From Eudorina sp. 2006-703-Eu-15 (taxonomy: Eukaryota > Chlorophyta > Chlorophyceae > Chlamydomonadales > Volvocaceae): a stretch of DNA of 64,000 bases. Each line of letters opens with the position of its first letter. The stretch's first letter is position 1. The stretch is taken from positions 496,001 to 560,000 of the forward strand of contig BDSI01000066.1 in the NCBI GenBank assembly GCA_003117195.1, in the 5' to 3' direction. The notes beneath the pieces are model-generated. The model was not told the DNA's origin and searched no databases. It was given only the letters and a program-made list of their open reading frames with translations. The position numbers and the translations under genes were made by a program. Shown one piece after another: positions 35,561 to 64,000 of this stretch.

Positions 35561-36950
35561 GGCTCGGCCCCTCACGTGTCACGCACTCCTGTTCTGCCTG
35601 CCTAATAACACACACACACACACACATACACACGGCTCGGTTTTCTATATTACACACACACACACGCCCACACACCCATGCCCACCTGGTTAACGCGGAT
35701 GTTTGTGTTGAGCTGCTGTCCCTCGTTGACGTTGAGGGTGAAGGTCGCTTCGGCACCGAATGGGGCGGCAGTTGCCGTAAACGTGTACGACATGCCGTCT
35801 TGCAGTGGCGTGGGCAGCTGCAGGAAGACGTGGTAGCCGAAGCGCAGCGGGTCGAGGTAGTTGGGGCTGGCGGACAGCGCCGCGAAGATGACCCGGGACC
35901 GGTACGACACGGACGTCGGAGGTTTCGGAGTGGCGTACGACGGATCTGTGCGGATTGCAGGGGGGTTGATGTCCAGATGTCGGATCGCACAAAATGCGCC
36001 AGAGGGGGCCTACAGACGGTCGATGAGGAGCCGGCAGGGGAGCTCCAGGCGCGTCACCGTAGATTGCAGCGGGCCACTGAGCAGGAGGGATGACTGCTGC
36101 CACGAAGGCATCTTTCGGACGCAAACAGGCACGAGGCTCTAAGATTCAATAAGGTATGTGCGGTGGGCAGAAGCGTCGATACAGTCATGGGTGACCAGAT
36201 ACGGCGCTCAAGAGGGGGTCACCACCCCTGGAGGGGTGGTAAGCAGGTCCCCTACCCTACCCTACACCCCGGTGGGGGTGCGTTACGCAACCTGGACCGA
36301 GTCAGTCGGGATTGTGATCTGGGTTCGTCCGCTGGGGTATGCCGTACGCTGGGAAGGGGGACCGAGCACCCCATCCGCAGCGACACGCGCTTCGCGGTGC
36401 CTGGTGGGAAAATCCAGTGCCCGGCAGAGCAGCCGGGACCCTTTTCTGGACGACGCGCAGCGGCTCATAGGGGCACTGAGAATGTACGGTACCTTGGGAG
36501 CTCTGGATGCCGTAGTTGTCGGCCATGAGGGCGGCGGGGATGCTGGTGGGGGCGGTTGTGAAGTGCAGCCCCACCACCTGCCGGCTCTCGTACGTCACCC
36601 AGCTCGCCACACTGCGGACCAGGGTTTATACGCTGGGGGCTGTCGGGAACGCGACACGGGACTCGCTGGGACACCATGGAAGGAGGACGAGGGACAAGCA
36701 GGTACAAGTGCAACAAAACGAGAAGCACACATACCGGTCCTTATCAGTGGTCTCCAGAGTCGCCCATGGGGTCTGTATCACCGTCTGCTCAGCAAGCGCC
36801 CCAAGCAGTCTGCGCGAATGTGACACAGGCATGCAAGGACCGCTCAGCGTGCGCCGGCAGAGCCCAGGCCTAAAAGGTTTATCGATATGTGATTACTGAC
36901 CCAGACAGGATGATGAAGCCCACGTTAAAAATTGGACGGCTAAAAGACAT
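21977..36950 (-). CDS. Secreted GH9 endoglucanase with PKD and LamG-like modules
   Basis: 27 exons, 1,803 residues: 36901-36950, 36735-36809, 36493-36611, 35686-35945, 34508-34670, 33848-34211, 33369-33518, 32890-32995, 32521-32611, 31744-31865, 30998-31246, 30471-30683, 30084-30162, 29600-29787, 29052-29129, 28646-28848, 28284-28402, 27771-28109, 27355-27653, 26343-26635, 25128-26049, 24428-24790, 23922-24046, 23401-23523, 22879-22933, 22409-22600, 21977-22048. All phases agree; the donor at 30997 (GTTTGG) is weak. Signal peptide MSFSRPIFNVGFIILSGLLG, cut near ALA-EQ. CelD-type N-domain with NIRVNQVGY (about 164-172). Catalytic domain about 270-835: RGVYGQRCGVAL, GGHHDAGDYGKY (D383 and D386 by family), GDGVPDIM, and acid E819 in NVNTEFAVHW. 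PKD about 850-915 (YLEFDFGDGG). LamG-like modules follow (GRWHHIRLAV, CWHHLALTA, TWHHVALAI), with an SPP linker at 1497-1551. It likely hydrolyses beta-1,4-glucan in or outside the wall. Confidence 0.88.
26117..26140 (-). repeat. Intronic repeat family, copy 2
   Basis: Minus-strand reading CTGTCTACCAATTCCCTATA, upstream of the GH9 exon starting at 26049, sense to the gene. Confidence 0.75.
27090..27345 (+). repeat. SINE-like repeat, copy B, in a GH9 intron
   Basis: Nearly identical (about ten mismatches by eye) to 15500-15745. It lies antisense in the intron between the exons ending at 27355 and starting at 26635. Ends CGCGGCTCAGCTTTTCTCCT followed by CA-rich sequence. Confidence 0.75.
29912..30035 (+). 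repeat. (CAGGT)n pentanucleotide microsatellite
   Basis: About 24 copies of CAGGT with a few CAGGC and CGGGT variants, inside the GH9 intron 29788-30083. Confidence 0.95.
30924..30952 (+). repeat. Intronic repeat family, copy 3
   Basis: CAGCTTTAACATGTCCACCA then ATTCCCAG, just after the GH9 donor at 30997, antisense to the gene. Confidence 0.65.
31258..31340 (+). repeat. Minisatellite (CCATCCGAGCCCATCCGGGCAG units) at a GH9 acceptor
   Basis: Two longer and several partial copies of a 22- to 24-bp unit built from AGCCATCC and GAGCCCATCCGGGC. It lies in the intron just upstream, in the sense of transcription, of the exon starting at 31246. Confidence 0.7.
31872..32048 (+). repeat. GGGAGGGCGGGAGGGC minisatellite next to a GH9 exon
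   Basis: Long run of GGGAGGGC/GGGAGGGA units immediately upstream (in the sense of the minus-strand gene) of the exon starting at 31865. In the transcript it is a very long C/U-rich tract leading into the 3' splice site. Confidence 0.9.
35520..35610 (+). repeat. CA microsatellite flanking a dispersed repeat
   Basis: TTGCATTTTTAACC, then about 18 CA units, then the dispersed repeat words GGCTCGGCCCCTCACGTGTC and CACGCACTCCTGTTCTGCCT, then CA repeats again. It lies in the GH9 intron 34671-35685, in antisense orientation. Confidence 0.7.
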
Positions 36951-37315
36951 GGCTGCTTTAAAACTGCCGAACTACGTTATCATCTGATTCAAGTCGCTGG
37001 GAGATAAGAAGTGGATGAACGAAAGATTTAGCTGCGTCCGTGAGATTTATAAGTCATACATGCTGACACGAACATTCGGACGAGAAGGTGCCCTGAAGCA
37101 ACGGAGCGCCCATACCGACTTAATTTGCCGGATGTATGTAACTCTTAGAACGTATCATTTGTAGATGCAGTTGATATATTTTCTATTTTCATATCGCGAT
37201 GGTTAGCCGGTTCTTAGATCGCTGACCGTAGATGATGTACAGTACGTAATCTATCTGAAAGGTCGTAGCCGCAGCACCCCGGTTATTGTTACGACTCGTA
37301 AGTGTTAAGCCTTAT

Positions 37316-37423
37316 GGCTGTTCGGAGAACAAACTTCCTGCCCGTTGGTGTGTGCCGCAAATGCGTAAAAAAAGCACTTTGACCGTACCGAACCAAACCA
37401 AACCAAACCAAAAAGTGAATCCA
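37316..37423 (+). repeat. Left terminal inverted repeat of the transposon
   Basis: Inverted match to 39044-39138. It differs by a longer AACCA run and a few extra bases (ATGCGTAAAAA where the right end has a plain A run). Confidence 0.85.
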
Positions 37424-37500
37424 TCTGCCCCTATAGCCATATCGCATATAGATATCGCACATATAGGCAAATATAGCTCACATAGGCACATATAGCCGAA

Positions 37501-38656
37501 ATGGCCCTCGCGAAGCAGCATTATTACAGCCTTGATACCCGTGAGCGGGTTTGCCACTTACACGCAGTAGAAGGCTTCACATACCAACAGATTTGCTGAA
37601 ATCTACAACGGACATCCATGTGAGAAGACGGTTGGTGAAATTGTCAGGGCCTGGAAATCATCCGAAGAAGTACGCGCTGTCGACGGCCAACAGGGCTTGC
37701 GCAAACGCCGCAAATTTGACGAGACCGCAGCTGAGATGCTCGTAGACCTAGTACAAGCAGACGATCAAGCTATGTTGTCGGAGCTCGCTCAGGCCACGCA
37801 TAACTACCTGGGCACGCCATGGAGCATCCAGGACGTCAGCGTTGCTCTCCATGAGCTTGGTTATGTGCGCAAGAAGGTCTTCAACCGTGCATATGAGGCG
37901 CGAGCCGACGGACAGGCTGTTTACCGTGCGCTGGTGCGTCAGAGGGGCTACACGGCCGAGCAGTACGTGTTTTTCGACGAGGTAGCCACGGTAGGTACCG
38001 TGTGACAGTTCGGTCCACCTCTTCGAACCATTCCCCACGTGCCCACGCTGTATGTGTGTGTGTGTGTGTTACAGGACGGACCGAACCACCAATAGGCCGT
38101 ACGCCTGGGTGCAGTCTGGTGGCCTGAGCAAGTCCCACAGCCTGTTTGTGCGGGGTCGGCGTTTCACCACCATTGCCGCCATGTCCTGTTCGGGGGTACT
38201 GGCGACACGGACGCTCGAGGGAGCAGCCTCCAAGGAGGACTTCTTTTCCTTCTTTCGCCAGGACGTGGCAGGTGATACCTTGTCGGCTTGCAGTAACGCC
38301 CGGGAAGAGATGGTCTTAACTGTATCGACCGGCTGTCCTCACGACAGGTTCCTTTCCTGGGCACGTTTCTAGAGGATCACTCGGTCGTGGTATTCGATAA
38401 CTGCACTATCCACGGCAAGGCTGAGCTGGAGGAAGTGTCCGAGATAAACGGGCTCGAGTGTGTTTTCCTGCCGCCACACTCGCCGGTGTATAACCCTATC
38501 GAGAAGCTATTTGGCTCGGTGAAGCAGTGGATCAAGTCCAATCGCGCTATGGTGTGCCGGATGCCCCCACGAGACGCCATCGATGCGGCGTTCCTGTCTG
38601 TCACCGCCAGTGACTGCGAGAACTGGATCAGGGCAGTGCACATTTACGATACCTAG
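37501..38656 (+). pseudogene. Tc1/mariner transposase relic (DD34E)
   Basis: ATG at 37501 begins a helix-turn-helix-like N-terminus (SLDTRERVCHLHAVEGFTYQ). The frame breaks at about 37597, where one extra T in TGCTGAA gives a stop. It resumes through RRKFDETAAEMLVDLVQAD to the first catalytic Asp in YVFFDEVAT (about 37976). The sequence then runs through GT-AG-like gaps at about 37991-38074 and 38265-38346. The second Asp (VVVFDNCTIHG, 38396) and the Glu (PVYNPIEKLFGSVK, 38501) have 34 residues between them, as in Tc1 elements. The junction at 38074 does not keep frame with the preceding exon, so a second break is likely. TAG stop at about 38654. Probably inactive. Confidence 0.75.
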
Positions 38657-39043
38657 GATGCGGACTGTGGCGGTGAGGGCAAAAGAGGGGAGGAGACAAG
38701 ACGAGTCACTGATGCCTCTGGGTTGGTTGAAAGCATGTATTGGTGTTGAGAATCCCGTGACCGCTTGCGATCTTCCACAGCATTATGTAACATTGGCCCC
38801 CTCTCATATCATTGCGCTCTCGTGTTATTGCACCTCTTCGGCTATCTACACAGCGCGTGACATGAAATATTGCAGCACGAGGCGTCCCATGACAGCAGTA
38901 TCCAGTGAACGGCGAGCCCAAGTAACCATTGAAAGACCCCTGCATCAGCCTGCATTGTGCACATTACGCCGCCATGGCTTGTAACACCCAGAAGGCTGCG
39001 TGGACCTCGACGATGTGAGCTATACATGCAGAGGCTTTGCGGG

Positions 39044-39138
39044 TGGATTCACTTTTTGGTTTGGTTTGGTTCGGTACGGTCAAAGTGTTTTTTTGCGGCA
39101 CACACCAACGGGCAAGGAAGTTTGTTCTCCGAACCGCC
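39044..39138 (-). repeat. Right terminal inverted repeat of the transposon
   Basis: Inverted match to 37316-37423, ending GTTCTCCGAACCGCC. Confidence 0.85.
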
Positions 39139-40350
39139 GAAAGCGAGACTAACTGCCCCAGCCTGGCAATGTACAATCCATGCAGTTGGAGGGGACTGGA
39201 GGGGATCATCGTGATTCCCCCCGTTTCCCCCCTGCCCTTCCCCGCCGCCCATGCACGCGGATGCCCAGCCTGAGCTCATCCCAGGCCCAGAATGCATGAC
39301 CGCATTCAGATGGCACCGACGTCAACCTGGCGATCAAACCCGACGTCTCCAGAGGGGTACGCTTGCGTAACCTCGGGCCGTCGAGGCGGACAGCTGGGGA
39401 GGGTTGGCAGCACACGCTGCGCGCTGCTGCTGACACGATTTCCAACTCGTGTGGCACATTCTGCTGCTGCCACCTCTGAGCCTATTGGCTTGCACGGTTG
39501 GGACTAAAGGTTCAGAGAAACCTTATACCTCCTTGTGACGTTTACAAACCAAACCAAGGCGCCCAGTGATCCAGTGATCCCGTGCATTGCGCGCCAACCG
39601 CCAGTCGGACGGAAGCGCAGCCACTCAGCGCCACCGCCGCATGCAGGTACCGATCGCTTTGCGGCAGGCGGCCACCTCCTTCACAGCGGCTTCGACGTGA
39701 CACGGACCTCGGCATACGGCGTCCCCAGAACCCCAGCCCGGGGTGAATGCATTCACCCCACCCCGGGGCTTGCCCCACGTCTGGTACGCCGGGTCCCGCC
39801 CGCGTTCCTCCCGGGCAACCCCCCCAGGCACCCGTCCTTCACGGAGCTCCGCTGCACCCACCCACCCACCCACCCACCCGCCCACCCACCCGGCAAACGG
39901 AAGGGTGTACAGCGAGTTGCTGCCGCCGGCAAGAGCCACCGTATATATCCACTCGATCGTCGCCACAGCAGCCGTCACTGCCGCCGCACATACCCTAGGC
40001 CGCGCGCAAATCTGGGGGATGCCAGCGCGTCCCTTGCTGTCGTCCTTGCTCGTCCCTTGCTCGTCTCTTGCTCGTCCTTGTCCGTCCCTGCTCGTCCCTT
40101 GCTCGTCCCTTGTTACGCCGGCAGGGACCAGCCCTTCCCCGCCTCCACCCGTCCAGTAACGGCCCGACGACACCTGCCTGCCTAATCAGGACACATACGG
40201 TAAACGCTGCAACCGCACGTGGCACCGCCCTGAATGCCACCGCCCTGAATGCCACCGCCCGACCGAAATCCAACCAACACCAACACCAACCCAACGAACA
40301 ACGAACGCTCCCCGCCCCCGGCTCCACCTCTCTAGCGGTTGACATCGCCA
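39139..40350. other. Region between the transposon and the DEAH helicase 3' end
   Basis: No supported gene. It probably contains the 3' UTR of the minus-strand helicase. It includes a CACC run (39858-39892) and a tandem repeat (40038-40115). Confidence 0.5.
40038..40115 (+). repeat. CTTGCTCGTCC tandem repeat
   Basis: About seven imperfect copies of an 11-bp unit (CTTGCTCGTCC with T/C changes) downstream of the helicase stop codon. Confidence 0.85.
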
Positions 40351-49432
<9,082 letters not shown>

Positions 49433-51366
49433 CCGTTTCGAGGGGTTCCTAATGTTCAGAAGTAAAATAGTTTGTTAACAATAAGGACATAGTACCGTAC
49501 TATATTATTACTGGTATACCATGATATATACCCCACGTTTTACATCGTCGTGTTCTTCAGCAGCAACCTTGTTGCTTCTATATACTCTGACCAACTGTGT
49601 GTGGCTGTACATTTGAGCGGCACGGCGGCTTGCTTTCCTTGACTAGCGCACAGTACTCCCAATGTGTCGTACACGCGAGTACCTAATTCTATCTCGAAGG
49701 CAAAGGGACGAGATCATGCAGGTTCCTCTCGTGAAGCATCCGCACGCAGTTCAGCGCACGCGGATGACAGGGACCCAAGCGCCGTATTCAAGCTGCGTAC
49801 GGCCGTTCACGGCCTATTAGTCAGGGCCGTCCTGTTGAGGCCACGACTGTGGCCACAGCATGACACCCAGCGCGGGTTGCGGCGCCGGCGGAAACTATTA
49901 CACCTCTTCGACTAAAGCTTATTACAAAACTGCTTGACACCGTGGCGAAAAGGCCGTTACGAGGCCATTTTTTAATTATTATTAACCGTTACAAGGTGGA
50001 CCCGTATCCCGACCGGATGTTCCAACGGTGCCCAGATAGCTCGTAGGTGCCTCGTCTCATCAACCCCTACCAAGGACTGCGCACCCATCCGCCATCACCC
50101 GCGGGGGGGTCACGCAGCCATACCGGCCACTACACCAGGTTACCAGCGCGCCAGGATTGCCTCTCCTGGAAACCGCGCCAGACCCGCCTAATCACACGGC
50201 GGTGAGGGGACGGGGAGAGGCCATTTGCCAAGCCCAGTACCATACCTCCGTACGGATACTGACGAATAGGCGTGGATTCGCCAGGGGTTGGAGTAATTCT
50301 CATCCATAGCCGTTGTGGTTTACTGATCGCACCAAACTGTAAGTTCTTTGCCGCACATGGCAACCTACAGATGGCAAGGACGCCTACTCCCATTACAGCG
50401 GGCTACAGCCCGTGTACAACCAAGCGGACTGGGCTGTCAAGGTCTTCAAGACTGTCAAGGGAAAGATCTCAAGCAAGCATTTGGAACGACACGTTTAATT
50501 GAAACTTGCACGATTGCGTCAGCTCGATCAGCTCCAGCCACTCCAGCCTCCCAACGCCCAGCGTCCCGTCAGGGCATCACCTGTCAAGTCTGCATCGCCC
50601 GACAGTCCTTCCATCGGCATTGGGTAGCGGCACCCAAAGGCAAGTGACCTTCGAGGCGGTCCACTCGGGTCCATGCATCGGTTAGTGGCGAAGCGGTTTC
50701 ATGCCTGACAGCGGATGTGCGCCCTGGTGCGCCAACGGCGGATGGCGTCATGTGACCGGCGCGCCCTTCTGATCGCAGGTTAAGCCTTTGACCTCAGGTG
50801 ACATGGGCCAAAGCGCCGGTACCTGGCGCCCGGCGAAGGTTCTCGAACGTTTGTATTGTAACCGGTTGAGTAGCTAGGTAGGTACGAGCAACCTTGCCTC
50901 AACGGCCATTAACATAGCTGAATTACTTTCTGCGTAGAGGCCTGTTCTCGGTATTTACGATTCAAGCACTCGCCAGCCGAAGGCTGACCGGCTGCACATC
51001 AAGTCGAGTGCCGGGATTTGATGCAGCAATTTCTGCAGTGGCTTGAGAGTATCCTCAAGGAATTAACAACATCAACTTGTCAAGCTATCCATCGAGGGCG
51101 AGTACGACATTTCCCGTGTGCCTGTTACCGTAACAGGCACTGCAAGATACCGTTTGCCAAAGTGCGCTGTTGCTCAGAAGGATGTCATGATCACGCCGTG
51201 TAGGAAACGATGTGGATTGCTCCTTTCAATTGAGTGTCTCTCCGATAGCACGCCTGAATTTCAGGGTTTGTTTAGGTTATGAATGGCAAGCTCTGATTTT
51301 GACCGTCTTGCGTCATGATACCTTTAGGCAGGTCTGCCAGCTACGTGTAATTGCTTGTTTGCGGCA
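49433..51366. promoter_or_regulatory. Divergent intergenic region between the DEAH helicase and IRE1
   Basis: The two genes start back to back 1.9 kb apart, so both promoters must lie here. It is markedly more AT-rich than the genes (for example around 49495-49535, TATATTATTACTGG and CATGATATATACC). No supported coding sequence. No specific ER-stress element could be assigned by eye. Confidence 0.5.
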
Positions 51367-63215
<11,849 letters not shown>

Positions 63216-64000
63216 GGGGCAACGGGCCAGCATCGGCGTATGGGGCTGAGCGCGGGGGATGGGGAGGTGATGGGGAACATTTGAGGCTGGGTGCTGGATG
63301 GGGCATACAGGTATTTATGGTATTATGTGGAGCCCGGGAGGTGTGCCATGGGGTCAGCAAGCAGGCAGTGCGCGGTGACAGGCTGGGGGGGGAGAGAGGG
63401 GAGACGACGCAGCGACCCACATGACGCGTGACAAGGAGAGCGGCAGAGAGACGACAGTAGCGGGAGAGAGACACAGCGATCACCCACCTAGGACTCAGAC
63501 CCGAGGTTCTGACAGGACGAGGTTCTGCCTTGAGGCAGAACATAGAAGGATGGGCTGCAAGGGCCATTGCAGCAGGTATGCGACTTGTTGCTGGTGTAGC
63601 CACCATCTGGAGGAACACCAGCCTCAGACAGCCTAGGCGCATGGGTAGCAGGCGCATGATGCAGGTCGAGTCCGCATGTAGTCAAGAGAGAGGCTGAAGT
63701 GAGGACTGAGGACCGTAATGGCTGGCGGGTGTAAGAGCCGCGCACGTGTCTCTGTGCCGCAGGCGGGCCATGTCTGAGGAGTCAACATTTCGAGGGTGTG
63801 ACTCTTCGCCGTATCGCGGCGGCTGTCGCGTTTCCAGGGCGGCAGGGGGGTGTCGACAAACCGCTTCCGCACGATGATCCGCCCAACAAGCGCAGGCTGA
63901 CCAGACGACCCGCTTGCCCGCATCTGGTCCATGGACGCCCGGTTAGGTATGAGTTGGCACTCCGATGACCGATACCGAGGTGGGCCGAGAAATGGGTACC
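63216..64000 (+). other. IRE1 3' UTR and downstream flank
   Basis: No further gene supported to the window edge. The long open stretches on the minus strand here have no family signature. Confidence 0.5.
63730..63734 (+). terminator. Candidate TGTAA poly(A) signal of IRE1
   Basis: TGTAA about 515 nt after the stop at 63215; the long 3' UTR this implies is usual for chlamydomonad genes. Confidence 0.45.

Larger units (their letters stand above)
37316..39138 (+). mobile_element. Tc1/mariner (IS630)-type DNA transposon with terminal inverted repeats
   Basis: About 1.82 kb. The left end 37316-37423 and right end 39044-39138 are inverted copies of each other (TTCGGAGAACAAACTTCC, CCCGTTGGTGTGTGCCGCAA, GACCGTACCGAACCAAACCA, AAAAGTGAATCCA). 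A DDE transposase relic lies between them. Possible TA target bases lie just outside both ends, but the exact ends are not certain. It sits about 370 bp upstream of the GH9 start codon, transcribed away from it. Confidence 0.85.

Noticed and set aside
36735..36832. GH9 start at ATG 36832
   Set aside because: It gives no convincing signal peptide. The upstream ATG at 36950, joined by a 91-nt intron in phase, gives a typical one.
49664..49915. 83-codon open frame in the divergent promoter region
   Set aside because: Short, no recognisable motif, and in an AT-richer regulatory interval.

Overview
The window is nuclear DNA of a volvocine or chlamydomonad green alga. The signs are very high GC, dense short-exon genes, pyrimidine-tract introns, TGTAA poly(A) signals, poly-Gly/Ala/Gln tracts inside exons, an SPPPP hydroxyproline-type linker, and a short run of the Chlamydomonas-type telomere unit TTTTAGGG. 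I joined exons by hand using reading phase, so each multi-exon model below is a reconstruction. In each, every chosen junction keeps the frame.

Layout: an F-box-like/ankyrin protein (899-3120, +). An intergenic tract with dispersed repeats (3121-6035). A 2,377-residue fusion of an Fe-S RecB/Cas4-like PD-(D/E)XK nuclease with an SF1 helicase (6036-14674, +). A repeat-rich tandem segmental duplication (about 14.9-20.65 kb) carrying an intact small two-helix protein gene (17162-18171) and a decayed copy (19737-20583) with telomere-like sequence upstream. A 27-exon secreted GH9 endoglucanase with C-terminal PKD, LamG-like and SPP-linker modules (36950-21977, -). A Tc1/mariner-type transposon (37316-39138) just upstream of the GH9 start. 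A 17-exon DEAH-box RNA helicase (49432-40351, -). A divergent promoter region (49433-51366). A 19-exon IRE1 unfolded-protein-response sensor with two C-terminal CCCH zinc fingers (51367-63215, +).

The genes do not form a pathway. The most striking shared feature is a short repeat family, core TTTGAATATGTCTACCAATT, found about 14 times, always inside introns of four unrelated genes. It occurs in both orientations, and its pyrimidine-rich end faces the nearer exon. This is what intron-generating elements (introners) would look like. Other leads are the nuclease-helicase fusion, the IRE1-CCCH fusion, a duplicated 3' splice site in the IRE1 kinase, and the GH9/LamG architecture.
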